Shown: positions 21,423 to 33,370, counted from the first letter of the stretch. The stretch is 64,000 nt of DNA from Incurvaria masculella (GCA_946894095.1 OX335641.1:8636501-8700500), one strand, 5' to 3'. Made by a program: numbers and translations. The notes: a model not told the origin generated them from the sequence alone.

Positions 21423-22181
21423 ACAGCCGGTGGCGAAATTGGTAAACGCAATCTCCGCGAATGTTATGTTTTGCTGGTTCGGGTCCAGCCTTACAGTATA
21501 TTTTTAAAGTAGTTCTTTTTATAGACTAGGAGGTCGCGACAAAAATGGTAACGATAACGTAAATGGCTGAAACTGCGTTCACGGGATAAGGACCAACCCT
21601 TTGAAGCTAGATGTGTCAGTCTGCCTAATCCAAGTAGTTGCGTTAATTAGATAAGACACCTGAAAAAGTAGTTATGGTGACAAAAAAATAATATGATAAG
21701 GTAAATGGATGCAAATGACGTAGCATGAAAGTATCAGTACATACTTGGTTAGCAATACAAAAACTGAACAAATCTTTGGTTGTATTTCGTAGTTATAGGC
21801 GATTTAGGTTACAGATGTAACTTTAGGTATATTTAAGTATTTAATTTAAAAATCGAATGATTATTGTTGCATAATTAATAAGTATCAATATTTCTAAATA
21901 ATCAGTATATTCAAAAGCATGTACATATCAAAATCTAATTTATATAGCCAATCTAGATAATGCAACCACTTGGCACAGGCAGACTTACACATTTAGCATC
22001 AGAGAGTTGGTATCTAACCTGTGAACCCAATTTCAGCCATTTACATTATCGTGACCAAAAATGTCGTGACCTCCCGGAATATTAGTGGGCTCTTTCTTCA
22101 ATTAATGTGTCCTTGCTTAACGGTCGATTAAACATACGAACATGTCACATTCCGGGGAATTATAAGTAAAAAAAAAAAAAA
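21423..22181 (+). mobile_element. SINE with tRNA-Leu-like head, interrupted by a MITE
   Basis: The head reads GCCGGTGGCGAAATTGGTAA then ACGC...; GTGGCGAAATTGG fits a Pol III A box and CTGGTTCGGGTCCAGCC a B box and T arm (perfect GCTGG/CCAGC stem). After the head, TTTTTAAAGTAGTTCTTT leads to the MITE at 21529-22074. The element resumes with TTCAATTAATGTGTCCTTGC, CATGTCACATTCC and a 14-base A run (22168-22181). A second copy of the B-box part and tail at 22998-23140 shows the uninterrupted order. Head plus A tail make this a SINE, a different family from the one with the CCGCCCGGGTTGG body. Confidence 0.65.
21529..22074. mobile_element. MITE with ~120-bp inverted repeats (546 bp)
   Basis: Left end GGAGGTCGCGACAAAAATGG, GATAACGTAAATGGCTGAAA; right end in reverse complement GGAGGTCACGACATTTTTGG, GATAATGTAAATGGCTGAAA. 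Matching continues for about 120 bp (for example TGTGTCAGTCTGCC against TGTGTAAGTCTGCC). The middle 300 bp is AT-rich and non-coding. It sits inside the tRNA-Leu-like SINE. The target duplication is not clear. Confidence 0.8.
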
Positions 22182-22182
22182 C

Positions 22183-22535
22183 ATGCAAACAGACATACCT
22201 ACACACCGCTTTCCCAGAGGGGGTGATAAAGAGATCACATCACACCTCTTTCGCTTCATCTGCAGACATACATATTTTCTTAAATGCTCTATGATTACGG
22301 GTACTACATACCTGACCTTTACGAAGAATTACATCGATTTGGTCGCGATACGTTCTGCTAGGCCACCCGGGCACGACACTTCCCCTCACTTCTGCTCTGA
22401 AAATTTGTTTCGTCATTCATTCGTCACCCATTTGTTCTATATGTCCAAACCATATTCAGGACTCCTTTCTAAATTCTCTTCACCACATCATTTTTCAATT
22501 AACACTTCTCTTTTACCTAGTCGTTTCGAAATTTG
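22183..22535 (-). pseudogene. RTE-like LINE ORF2, C-terminal remnant
   Basis: Minus-strand translation in broken frames gives WFGHIEQMGDE, then MTKQIFRAEVRGSVVPGWPS, RTYRDQIDVILRKGQVCSTR, NHRAFKKICMSADEAKEV. This matches the remnant at 62923-63240 (LRWLGHMERMDDENFTKQIY, RAEV..GRP, DQIDVILRKG) and is the end of a non-LTR retrotransposon polyprotein, downstream of the reverse transcriptase. Frameshifts and a stop make it non-functional. It abuts the SINE A tail directly. Confidence 0.8.
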
Positions 22536-22997
22536 AGGTATTATAATTGACAAACAATGTCATTATTATATCTTATGTTATTGTACTATCGTTATTCTGT
22601 AATTAACTTATAGTCGTTATTGTTTCAATAATTCGAATTTTAACATATCTACTTGTTTATATTAATTACTAAAACTGTTATCTTAAAAAAGTGAAGGATT
22701 TTTTTTATTACAAAATTTATTTTTATTTCTAATATTTGAGCTACACTTATGATGATTTTAACTTCCATATACTTTTTAATAAAAGTTGAATTGTATTTAT
22801 GATTAATGTGTGGCATTGAATTATTTTATTGTTTAATGTATTGTTTGAAATTGAATTTTGATTGAAATGTTCTCATACTAAACGGTGTTAACGAACTATT
22901 CAATAAATAAATAAATAAATAAGCATTACTTTTTAAAGTGCTTTCACGATTATCATTGCTTATGGATTAAATTATAGATGTTGGCTTATATTTAACT
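22536..22997. other. AT-rich spacer with (AAAT)n tract
   Basis: No gene. A perfect (AAAT)n tract at about 22903-22922 resembles the simple-repeat tail of a LINE fragment. Confidence 0.5.
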
Positions 22998-23140
22998 GGT
23001 TCGGGTCCAGCCTTGCAGTACATTCGTAAAGTAATTTCTTTCTTTAATTTATGTGTCCTTACTTCATGGTCGATATTCCTTGGAATAAGCGACGTACCTG
23101 TTTAGTACGAAAAAGTATATTTACCATGAAGAACGATATA
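22998..23140 (+). repeat. Second SINE family, 5'-truncated copy
   Basis: Begins CTGGTTCGGGTCCAGCCTTG (B box), then TCGTAAAGTAATTTC, TTTATGTGTCCTTACTTCAT, ATTCCTTGGAATAAGCG and TTTAGTACGAAAAAGTATAT. Aligns with the interrupted copy at 21423-22181 and the fragment at 21304-21400. Confidence 0.65.
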
Positions 23141-24640
23141 TTTATATACATATTTATGATTTATATTTCTCCTGGAAGTAGTATTAAATTTGTTTGCTCC
23201 TAGATTTTTGTTAGAGCTGGTGACAATCACGTGTTTTATCCTGTTTTTGGCTTTTTCTTGAGTTTAAACATTTCTGTTTTTAATGTTGAAGTCTTAAACA
23301 TATCCAAATTATGCGGTTTCCAGAAACAGTAAACAATTTGGCGAATCGATTGAGGTTCACCTTTTGTACAAGCTTTAAATTCATATTTCGCATCCAGGAA
23401 AAACGTCTATTTGTCTTAACTTCTTTTAGCAAAACGTTTTTAAAACAGTATAAAAAATTTGCACACATATAAAGAAACATATTTTTAATGATAAAACATT
23501 TCTTCATACTTTTACATCAAATTGGGTTGGTTTATTTTATGATTCCGATATTTTTATAATTTTTTGAGAACCTTAAATAGATGCTTTGTAATCATTTAAT
23601 ATAATTGCCTGCGGTCACCCGGTTCTTGGAAAATATCGCTATGCCGAAACAAATCTATAAGAAGAAACCTTTTATTGTTTACGACAAAGGCTTTGATTCC
23701 GAGAACTAGAATCGTAAAATAAAAGACGGCCTCATTATTGATCCTACACTGACACTGCTAAGTCAACAATATGTGTACTGGTGTTCTTTGTACTATCTCT
23801 ATCTTAACTACAGTAATTAAGGCAAAGTTGTTATTTAATTTTCTATATTATTTCGAAAATAAAAATAAAAATGCCCGAGACGTCCCGTTTGACGTTTTTA
23901 TTGCTATGCGTTGCGTTCTATAGTCAGAGACGAGCCTGTTGCACATATTTATTTGAAGAAATTAAATAGCAAAACTATCCGTGAAAATGTGTTTTAGTCA
24001 CATGACCTTGAAAATTCTTTAGGTTTTCAGAACCAAACCAATAAATAATTATATCAGTAAATGACAACGATTAAAGAGCAAATAATAGCTCCGATTCGGA
24101 GTACAAACTCGGGGGATCGTTTTGAACATTTTGTGGCTGCGATTGATAGGTGATTCGGTTAAAAAGCACGATTTTTATTCACCCAAATGCTATGTATTTC
24201 TTTAAATTATTTTTGTTATATTTGGTAGAATTTTCAGTTCATCTTTTCATAAAATGTTCTAGTTTGTACAATTTTTTTTTCAAATAAACTAGTATTCAAA
24301 ATGACACAATAAAGTATTTCTGTTTACAGCGTTATTTACACATGCTTCGTATTAACTTGACTTTTTAAAAGATGCAACACATAAACATAATATTCTACTG
24401 CCTGGCACTTTGGCTCTGAATTATTGACTTTTTTTATCTCGTTTTTCTCGATTATTATCTCGAAAAAAAAAAGTTTTTAAATTGCGGAAATGATTTATAT
24501 ACATATATTTAAGAACTTGAGGCGTTATACATAATTACACCTAAAATATAGTCACAATCATTTAAAAAAATATAAAAGCTTGTTTTTTAAAAGGTTTTTC
24601 AAGTAAAACAGGTTTGAATTGGTCCCGAAAAGTTCGTAAT
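23141..24640. other. AT-rich spacer, no gene seen
   Basis: Nothing beyond short chance frames and homopolymer runs. Confidence 0.55.
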
Positions 24641-25338
24641 TTTTTTTATGCGACCTGACTTGACTTGAGCGGCCCGTAGCCTAGTGGCGCGGGGACTGGC
24701 CTATCGTACCAGAGGCCCGGGTTCAATACCAACTTGCACCACTGTCTTTCTCTTTCAGAGTTCGATGCATTTCGTCACGAATGCGAGCTGCTCCATGGTT
24801 CGGAATCCATGTAAAAACTGTAGGTCCCCTTCCCCTACTAGGTGGTAGGGTTTAAGCCCGCCCGGGTTGGCACCATCGCGTTGGATGAAAAGATGGTCGA
24901 AGCGGCAATGGAAAATTGTCCGTGTTTTCCATCCAGTTCAATGTAGCCGTGCTCATAAAAGGAAGGTCCTGGCATGGCACCTAATTCCTTCGGGAATGTG
25001 GTGTATTGGGCTAATATCATAATGGTAGTTGTGTGGTATTAGCCATCCATGTCAGGCCGCATAAAAAAAAACTTGGATGGGTAATACCACACAACTACCG
25101 TTATGACATTAGCCCAATACACCACATTCCCGAAGGAATTCGGTGCCATGCCAAGACCTTCCCTTTATGAGCACGGCTACATTGAACTGGATGGAAAACA
25201 CGGTCAATATTTCTTTTCCGCTTCGACCACCTTTCCAATGCGATGGTACCAACCCGGGTGGGCTTAAACCCTACCACTTAGTAGGGGAAGGGGACCTATA
25301 GTTTTACATGGATTCCGAACCATGGAGCAGCTTGCATA
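24641..25338 (-). mobile_element. tRNA-headed SINE, minus strand, split by a second SINE
   Basis: The 3' end (TTTTTTTATGCGACCTGAC, 24641-24659) and the rest of the body (TTGGATGGGTAATACCACAC onward, 25072-25338) belong to one minus-strand SINE. A full plus-strand copy (24667-25071) was inserted in its last ~15 bp. ACTT(G) occurs on both sides of the insert (24663 and 25071), consistent with a short target duplication. The 5' part (A and B boxes) is missing; homology ends near GGAGCAGCTTGCAT. Confidence 0.8.
24667..25071 (+). mobile_element. tRNA-headed SINE, full-length reference copy (405 bp)
   Basis: GAGCGGCCCGTAGCCTAGTG starts the head; TAGCCTAGTGGCGCGG is a strong A box and GGGTTCAATACC a B box, spaced as in tRNA genes, so Pol III transcription is plausible. 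The body includes TTCGTCACGAATGCGAGCTG, GTTCGGAATCCATG, TAGGTCCCCTTCCCCTACTA, CCGCCCGGGTTGGCACCATC, AGTTCAATGTAGCCGTGCTC and GGAAGGTCCTGGCATGGCAC. It ends TAGCCATCCATGTCAGGCCG and (A)9. It is the most complete copy here and is inserted within another SINE. A 60-codon minus-strand frame in the body is a by-product. Confidence 0.92.
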
Positions 25339-26439
25339 TGTTATTATTAATATGTTGAATGTACAAAGGAATGACTGTCCGTGAAACAGGCCCGGTTCAA
25401 CTGAGCCTTGCCGCTGCGATTCCAATTGTGTAAATTGCAATATAATCTCAGTCTCACTTTTTGTTCTCAATCCTTTTTATTTGTCGTTTCTCTAAAGACT
25501 CTTTGAACACCACGATTACGCGAATGGTAGTAGAGAGAATATTCGCCGCAAATGCCCATATATATTGCATGGTTGTATGTATATAATTTAAATCTATAAA
25601 ATCTTTGATGTAGTAAAAAGCATTTTTCTAACTATTTGGTTTCGATTTGTTGGAACATATTTATTTTAATATATGATCTATAAACATTATGAGGGGCCAT
25701 TAACGTGCAAGTGTGTTGACGTTAAATTGACCGAAAATATATCCCCACCGCCGCTTATGAAAAAACATGATTATGTTCGAACTAATTCAATGCTGAAGTA
25801 CCTAACCAGGTAAGAGGAATTTCGTTTATCGACAAGTTAGTTCTTATTTTTGGACATCGATTCAAACTATTTTTAGGCCCAATTAGGTCAAAATACACGA
25901 AACCTTTGTAAATTTTTTTTTTTAAATACATACACACGTCCTCAATATAAACTACGACGTAACTGAATATTTGGCTGTTATAAATGAGTAATTGTTATAA
26001 TCGGAACTAAATCATTTCACCTCAACTTACCCACACTACCATTACAAACAATTCAGACTCCGCAACAATAATATTTCTCAAACCGACACACTAATTTATT
26101 GTTTATCCACTTTTTCCTATAAAACAGCCTACGGGCTAGTGTAGGGAAAATAATGACAATATATATTCTCAATAAATTATTTCTATTCTATTCTCTTCTA
26201 TTTGGCACCGAACTTGTGCTCACTTCTTACAATTTCTTATTCGTCGTTAATAAACAAATATGCATGCATATATCTATATATTACTTAATTTCATTTTCAT
26301 CGTAAAATCCTCATTGGCAGTAGCGGCATTTTCATCAAAGTTTGAACTCATTTAGAACCAAAATCTGAACTTTACGGAATCTTGCACTCATCCATCCGCA
26401 TAGACTAAGCATACAATATTTGTTCATTTAACGAAATAA
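25339..26439. other. AT-rich spacer, no gene seen
   Basis: No gene or repeat supported, except an ATTCTATTCTCTTCTAT tract near 26188 that may be a LINE tail. Confidence 0.5.
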
Positions 26440-26715
26440 ATCCAGTATAAATTATCATAGTGAAACTGGTACCAATAACGAGCGATGAACCTCTTTTGTC
26501 CATTCCTTTTTTTAACTTACTTGATGGTAGGAGTAATCCTGCCCAGCTTGCTACCATCACATTAAACGAAAGATGGTCAAAAGGGAAATACAAATCAAGT
26601 TACCAGTTATCGATATAGAGTGCTAACATGGTAGGTACCTATCTAGTTCCTTCCTCTTTTGGAACGAGATGTGATTGGCTAATATCATATGGGTGGTGAT
26701 CTACATTCTAAAAAA
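26440..26715 (+). repeat. SINE, highly diverged copy
   Basis: Order and spacing of the SINE body are retained: GATGGTAGGAGTAATCCTGC, CCAGCTTGCTACCATCACAT then GAAAGATGGTCAAAAGG, CCTTCCTCTTTTGGAACGAG, TTGGCTAATATCATATGGGT and an A run. No head is visible. Confidence 0.55.
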
Positions 26716-29304
26716 AAATATTTATAAATGTCATCCCAAGTTCAAGCTGCTTAGAGCCTCAGGTACCTATTAGTTTCACTTAATCAGTTCAGGTAAAGAA
26801 CATAAACAATCTTGCAACGAGTTTACAGTTTTTGTAATGAACGCACCTAGTTAAAAATAAGTCGCTCCCTCTAATTACCTCACATTCGAAATCTGGGTCC
26901 ATAAAAGCAGGTCTCTCACGTATTCTCATATGCGAAATGGCAAATGAGAGGAAATGGCAAAGGATATGAACATCTGCGCTCACAGATATAAAGGCGATAA
27001 CGTAATGGCAAATTGTTTCCTCTGGGACGCTCGTGCCGACAGGAAATATGGGAATATCTTCCAGCTCTGTCACTTGTTACATTTTGTGCTCAGTAAGGGT
27101 AAGTGTTCATTAAAACAAAATGCAATTGACTATAGAAAAATAGTTCATAGTACAATTTACGTTATTTACAGTCAACGTTAGAAATTTACCGATAAATAAA
27201 ATCAAAGGTTTTAGAAAAAATGTGTGTATGTTTATCATAACGTAGCAGAACTTTATTTAAAAATAACTCAAACTATTACAGAAATATTATAGTTTTATGC
27301 AAACTTTAGAAATATTTTTTCTTATAATATGTAGTTACCAAAATAGAACAAGCTTTTACGCACATTTTGATCATAATCCAATCTAAAATTGACACAATTT
27401 AACAGAAGTCCACGGCTTCGCCAGCGTAAAATATCTAATTTACCGCTATGACCTGCAATTGATTTAGTTTTATATTGAGCGCGAATATATGTGGCAGACG
27501 ATGGGCCCTTAACTGAGAGGCACCCGACATCGCCCATGGCATCACATTCACTCACATTTCGTTTGAAGGACGCCGAGGCTTACTTTAGGCGAAATCCCTC
27601 GGCAGGAAGTTGCTTCCCTAGTGAGGATCTACAGCATTTCTTATAACTATTCTTATTCCAATTATGCTTTATTGGAAGGATTACGTGCAATGGGTTCAAG
27701 CGGTTTATCATCGTTTGATATATTTAATTTTATAATAGATTCAGAAAAATAGAGTTTGGCTACCTAGTTGTTTTATATTTTTTTCCAATTTATTTTATTT
27801 TAATCAGATTAGCAGAAACTGCTCAAGTTCCTATTGATTTTTCATAAGGAGAGTCAATCAAATAAAAATAAGTATTCATAAATAATGAGACTTAATGCAC
27901 GCAGCCCTAGAGTTAATCCATACCAAGGTCCATATCTATCTTGTGCAAAGTAACAGAAGCTTTTAATTACTGCACTGGAAGTTTAAAGGAATACTTTGTT
28001 GAAGCGATTTCTCTTTTTATCCAATTAGAATAGTTCATGAGGCATTTAGTTTTACACGACGAAATTATATTTATAAATATATCCTTACAACATAACCAAA
28101 AAGTATGTCTCAAGTAAGAAAATTACTGATTTGACGTGGTTGGAGTGGATCTTTTGATTTTTCGAGAAATATCAATTGAACGTCGCCTCGGTAATTCATG
28201 TGGTTGGCACAGTGGTCTAATTACACCTCGGTTTTAAAGGAATCACTGAATGGCCTTAAAACTCTGACATCTTTGCTGCATCATGCTGCAAAAAATAAAT
28301 AAAACTATGGATTAGAAGTTTTTTTTAACTTCGGACTAATGTATAACGACATGAAAGCTGTAGGTACCTCATCATGGAAATATAAATTACGCTTGCTTGT
28401 TAAAATCCGTAATAAAACAAATGGAATATGATATCATGTTACGATACCGCTCATGACTGCAAAGTTTGCATAATGCAGCACTAATTCTTGAAATTCGTCG
28501 CAAAACACGAGCAGAGTTCCGCGAAATTACTCACCGCGCGGTACAAATCCTCGTATCTACCGCTCACACCCTACACTATAGCCTTGATATGTGCTGCATA
28601 TTTGACGCTATATATCTGGATTATTTATTTATTATATGTCTTAAGCGGAAACATAGCGGGCGATATACGTGAGCAGAGTGAATAGACTTTGTTTTAATAT
28701 TTCAAAACATTTTGGTCATGACCTTCTTAGTTATGTTCATCTTTCTTCCAATCATGTTTTTGGATACAATTTATTCATGTATTTTGTAGGCATAAATCGA
28801 CGAACTCCGTGAGTACTTTTTACACTTGTTTATTTTGATTTAATAAAAGTAATCCCTTTCTCTACTGTTTATTTGACTTTTCAAGCATTCCGTAATGATA
28901 TTTTGTGGACCGGAGAGTGATTTAAACAGGCCTGAGGGGGTCCAGAAATCACAGCTAGTTTTCAATTATTTTGTTTTTCCTACGTAAGGGAGAATCCAAA
29001 AAGAATTGAATATACGATTATCTTAAGCTACTTGAGGTCAGAGAGAGTTCCTGTTAATTATAAAATTTGAACTTAACCTGACTTGAATTTAATGAGCAAT
29101 AATTTAAACTATATGGAAAGGATTTAATTTTCCAATCTGTGGTGAAATGCTCATGGACATCGTATTCGTAAATTTTACAAACTTATGGAGTGATAGATAC
29201 ATCATTGTAAAGTGCAGAATGGAGGTCATGTTGGGACAATTTGGACATAAAAACAAAAAAAAAACGCAAGTGCACCTCCTGGAGTTAAAGTTGAAGGCTA
29301 ATAT
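26716..29304. other. Spacer, no supported gene
   Basis: A less AT-rich patch at 27400-27615 (CCACGGCTTCGCCAGCG, GGCACCCGACATCGCCCATG, GACGCCGAGGCTTAC) may be an old transposon piece, but no family could be assigned. Two overlapping plus frames at 28466-28685 have no recognisable motif. Confidence 0.45.
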
Positions 29305-29630
29305 GTCAGCCTTGGGAGCCTAGTGTTGCGACGCCTTGCAATTCGATAAGCTGGGCAAGCACATCTGAGCGCGGTTGGTTTATAGATGGGTGACCAATTT
29401 CAATCGTTGAGGCTGGCCGTGGTTCGGATTCCCCGTAAAACTCTCGGTTCCCTTCCTTGCTTTCTAGGTGTTAGGGTTAATCATAAAAGGTTTAATAATA
29501 ATAGAGTTCAATGTAGCCGAGCAATATAAGGAAGGTCCTGGCATGGAACCTAGCTCTCTAGTGGTGTGTTAGGCTAATATCTGACGGTCAGTTTGGTATT
29601 AGCCATCCATGTCCAGATACACAAAAAAAA
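29305..29630 (+). mobile_element. 5S-rRNA-headed SINE, diverged copy
   Basis: The head is GTCAGCCTTGGGAGCCTAGT, GCGACGCCTTGC, TTCGATAAGCTGGG and AGATGGGTGACCAATTT, the last two corresponding to the A-box side and C box of 5S rRNA. It continues TTGAGGCTGGCCGTGGTTCG, GGTTCCCTTCCTTGC and the common 3' end (AAGGAAGGTCCTGGCATGGA, TTAGCCATCCATGTCCAG, A run). Part of the CCGCCCGGG body is deleted. Confidence 0.75.
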
Positions 29631-31726
29631 GGCAAGTATAAAATTCATTCTAGCTTACTAAAAACTCTGCTGCAGGGTGACTATTTCGTATATATCAATA
29701 CATGATTTATGAATTTATAGATCTTCCTCTGCTTACCTCTTCTTAGAAACAGTTTTTTAGTAATGGTCATTTTACTACATATCATTATAAAACTTTACAT
29801 TTGCGAGGGTTTTTAACCTCAAATTTAAAATGTTTATATTTTCCGTACACAAGCTGTGTGCTAGTGACCAAAAATAAGGATTTAAATAAATTGCTTACAT
29901 CGCTTGCACCATAAACTTGCACCCCATTTTAAATTATCCTATTATTCAAATCGTAAGGAAATTTGCAATTTTCATGATTGCAGTGAACGCTCAAAATGTA
30001 AAGTCATTTACCTGTATTTTCCTGTTAATTATTGAATTTTCTATAATCCGAACGTACATAACATTGCAATACCTATGGCCAATGTATTCTGCTGCATAGT
30101 AGTTGCAATATTATTTTGCTAAGAAAAGTTAATAGTCTGACCCAAACAAACCCTAACGTTTGACAATGAAAGGACAATGTGATCGTACCGTGAAATAATA
30201 TATCAATAATACGATAATTTTTATTTATGGTTTCCTCAATTCAGTCCGACACGATTCGGGCTAATTGTGATAGATTTACGATTCGTAAAATACGTCTATT
30301 AATCGGTTTACGAGTAACGAACTTATTTCGATGCACCACGATGGTGAAAACTGGCATTCTATTCTTTAAGTTCTTAAAAAAATATATTAAATTAATTAAA
30401 ACATGAATAAAACCTATCACAACTCACACGGGTATATTAAGCTATGTATGTATTGACGCCATTATAATACTATGTATTGTATTATTGTAGCAGTGAACAA
30501 TCGACCATTTTACGAAGCAATATTAGATAGCAAAAATGAAGATGACCCGCAGTTATGATCGCGTGGAATTCGGAAACTTATTACGATCATAAAAAAGGAT
30601 TATATTGTAATTTCATTACATAAATCCACTATGTTTAAAGGTATGTCTGGTATATTTTGTAAGCTTCGCACACATTTTTAAGAAATCCATAATTTTCTAA
30701 ATAATTCGTCAAAAAAAACCCTATTCATTGTAAAAATGCTGTAAGTGCTATAGTTATATACGTATTTGTTTTAAAATAATTCGATAATGATATTTATCTA
30801 GAAGCCTCAAAAATAAAAAAGTTACCTAATGTTCATTATCCTTAGAAATAAGTACACAACAAGGTACTTATACAATGTAGTTAAATAGCGTCATGTAAAA
30901 TAAACTGTCATACGGGTGGATGAGTCACACACCTAAACCCAGACAGGTGTTGCTAACTGTACATTGTTCAAAGTCGCCTTGAAAGCCAATTCCTGTAGTC
31001 ACTAGCTTAGGGTATATTCCAAGTATAGTGTGGATATGATATATGCAAAACGAAACACTTTCCTAACCAAATATGATCTGATTTTTTACTTCATTACATC
31101 TCGCAGTCAGAGCGCAATTCGTTAGAGATCAGACATTTCCTGATTTCTGTAATGCTTTACTGCGGATGTTTTCCTTTGACAAAACCCACCACTTCAGTGG
31201 TGTCAGGCTTACTATCAAGACCATTGTGCGAAATTAGGTTGGAATTAGTAAACCGCCCTGAGACCAAATATCGGTGATCAGGAGCCAAAAGTGGCACATG
31301 TGATGCGGTTTTATATCGAAAAAAAAAAACCTATATAACCGAGGTATTTTGTTGTTATTTTGATGAAAACTATACTTTTAGTAAACTGAAACAACTGTCA
31401 TTGTTGCTGAGCGAGGATATAAAACACAATATATAACAGGATATAACCATATTATCCCCAGTGATATGCAATGTTTATGTCAATGCTTATCCCATTAGGA
31501 TCCATCGGGTTCATTACCCGAGATTTGATGGACTCAAAGAATTACATTTGCGAGATCATTATTTTAGATTTAACCGAGAGGCCCCGCCACCTCCTTTGTA
31601 TGTAAATAAGAATCGCATTTAAAAACCGATTAAAATTCACAACCGTTTTCGCTTCCAAGTAAGTCGTCGAGCTCACTTTTATTTCTCCAAACGGCACTAA
31701 TTCGAGGTGAAGTTGAAGAAAAATAA
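29631..31726. other. AT-rich spacer, no gene seen
   Basis: No supported gene or repeat. Confidence 0.5.
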
Positions 31727-31728
31727 TA

Positions 31729-32989
31729 GGTCGGGGAAAAAGTCTTTTAGCATTATAGTATGTATGAACTTGTAATAAAACCTCTTTGGCTATACTATTT
31801 GTATCTGGCTGGTTTTGGTATCATTGAAAGTTTAAATTTTAAAGAACATAATTCCAAATTCAAATTAGGAAAATGTGTGATTCTCATTTGTTTTTCGTAC
31901 TGTCAAAATGAGTGAATCTAATGAAGAAATTCGATACATTTTAAAATTTTACTACAAAAAAGGTAAAGATGCAACGCAAGCCGCGAAAAAAATTTGCGAT
32001 GTTTATGGACCTAGTGCAGTGTCTGTGAGAGTAGCACAAATTAGAGGAAATTTTGATGTCAAAGATGCACGTCGCTCTGGTCGCCCTATTACGGATAAAA
32101 TGGATGCCATTTTTGAAAAAGTGGAGCAAGATCGGCATATCAGTAGTTACGACGTAGCTGAAGAACTAGGAATTGACCACAAAACAGTTTTGGCGCATTT
32201 GAAAAAAACTGGGTACACAAAAAAGCTCGATATTTGGGTACCTCACGAGCTCACTGAAAGAAACCTAATGAACCGTGTACTCATTTGTGATTCTTTATTA
32301 CGACGTAATGAAACCGAACCATTTTTGAAGAAGCTGATAACTGGTGATGAAAAGTGGATCACGTACGACAAGAACGTGCGAAAAAGGTCGTGGTCAAAGG
32401 CCGGTCAAGCTTCACAGACTGTGGCGAAACCCGGGTTAACTCGCAACAAGGTGATGCTGTGTGTGTGGTGGGATTGGAAGGGCATTATTCATTATGAGCT
32501 GTTACCACCAGGCAGGACCATCGATTCTGAACTCTACTGCGAACAACTGATGAGATTAAAGCAAGAAGTTGAGAGAAAGCGGCCGGAATTAATCAACAGA
32601 AGGGGTGTGGTTTTTCATCATGATAACGCTAGACCTCACACATCTTTAGCCACTCAGCAAAAACTAAGAGAGTTTGGCTGGGAGGTGTTAATGCATCCGC
32701 CGTATAGTCCTGACCTTGCACCTTCAGATTTCCACCTGTTTAGGTCTCTTCAGAATTCTTTAGGCAGTGTCAGGTTAACATCACGAGAGGACTGCCAAAA
32801 CCACTTGTCGCGGTATATTGATCAGAAGTCCCAATATTTCTATAGCAATGGGATCATGTCCCTACCTACAAGATGGCAAAAAGTTATCGAACAAAATGGT
32901 ACCTACATACTTTAGTTAAATGTAAATAAACCATATTAAAAAATGTTTTGAATTTTCTTAAAAAATGCGAAGAAACTTTTTCCCCAACC
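31729..32989 (+). mobile_element. mariner transposon, copy 2 (1261 bp)
   Basis: Terminal inverted repeats of 25 bp: left GGTCGGGGAAAAAGTCTTTT AGCAT (31729-31753), right in reverse complement GGTTGGGGAAAAAGTTTCTT CGCAT (32965-32989), 21 of 25 identical. TA lies on the left (31727-31728) but AA on the right (32990-32991), so the target duplication has one change. Nearly identical in sequence to copy 1 at 13347-14625, in the opposite orientation and 18 bp shorter because of one internal deletion. Confidence 0.95.
31908..32915 (+). CDS. mariner transposase (D,D34D), 335 aa, internal deletion
   Basis: Same protein as the copy on the minus strand at 13421-14446. The D residues of TGDEKW, HHDNARPHT and YSPDLAPSD are all present with the D,D34D spacing, and WVPHELTE is intact. 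Compared with copy 1 it lacks 18 bp in frame, replacing the WFKRFQSG segment after VAQI with RG (about residue 46). That segment lies at the end of the second helix-turn-helix of the DNA-binding domain, so binding to the terminal repeats is probably impaired, while the catalytic domain keeps the family-consensus ARPHTS and HPPYSP. The frame runs from ATG to stop without breaks. Confidence 0.92.
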   Translation: MSESNEEIRYILKFYYKKGKDATQAAKKICDVYGPSAVSVRVAQIRGNFDVKDARRSGRPITDKMDAIFEKVEQDRHISSYDVAEELGIDHKTVLAHLKKTGYTKKLDIWVPHELTERNLMNRVLICDSLLRRNETEPFLKKLITGDEKWITYDKNVRKRSWSKAGQASQTVAKPGLTRNKVMLCVWWDWKGIIHYELLPPGRTIDSELYCEQLMRLKQEVERKRPELINRRGVVFHHDNARPHTSLATQQKLREFGWEVLMHPPYSPDLAPSDFHLFRSLQNSLGSVRLTSREDCQNHLSRYIDQKSQYFYSNGIMSLPTRWQKVIEQNGTYIL

Positions 32990-33039
32990 AATATTAACGA
33001 ATATTTTTGCATTGGATTCTATGAATTCGGTTCTTTCAG

Positions 33040-33115
33040 TGATCGCTGGGCTCAAATACAAAAGAAGGTTATGGCATGGTACCTAATAACTGATAGTAGT
33101 ATGATGTAGGATGAA
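33040..33115 (+). repeat. SINE 3' fragment, degenerate
   Basis: AGAAGGTTATGGCATGGTAC then CTAATAACTGATAGTAG resembles the GGAAGGTCCTGGCATGGCAC / CTAATTCC block of the SINE body. Short and weak. Confidence 0.35.
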
Positions 33116-33119
33116 GTAT

Positions 33120-33370
33120 AAGGGTTGCTGTTTCTATTGTTCTTTGTTCTTTGCCTTAATCTGTTCTGCCAAGGAATTGTTTGGCAGTAGCATTAAGATC
33201 TAAGTATGTATTTCATAATTGTAGACGGAAAAATATGTTATGTAAACCCGTGAAGTTTCTTTGCGGGTTCTTCTTTACTGGGTTGATCGAATCCGCGGAT
33301 CTTTGTGACGTAACTTGGTGTAGTTTGACTACCAAAAAGTTTAAATAAATGAAATGAAATGAAATGAAAT
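33120..33370 (+). repeat. LINE 3' UTR with (GAAAT)n tail
   Basis: TTTCTTTGCGGGTTCTTCTT, then TTTGACTACCAAAAAGTTTA and a (GAAAT)n tail at 33349-33371. I recall this layout from 3' ends of CR1/jockey-like LINEs in Lepidoptera, where a conserved TTTCTTGC-GGTTCTTCT block precedes a short tandem tail. No coding part is adjacent, so it is a 5'-truncated insertion. Confidence 0.55.

Noticed and set aside
21423..21496. Possible functional tRNA-Leu gene
   Set aside because: A and B boxes are present but no credible acceptor stem or anticodon arm could be drawn, and the segment continues into a SINE with A tail.
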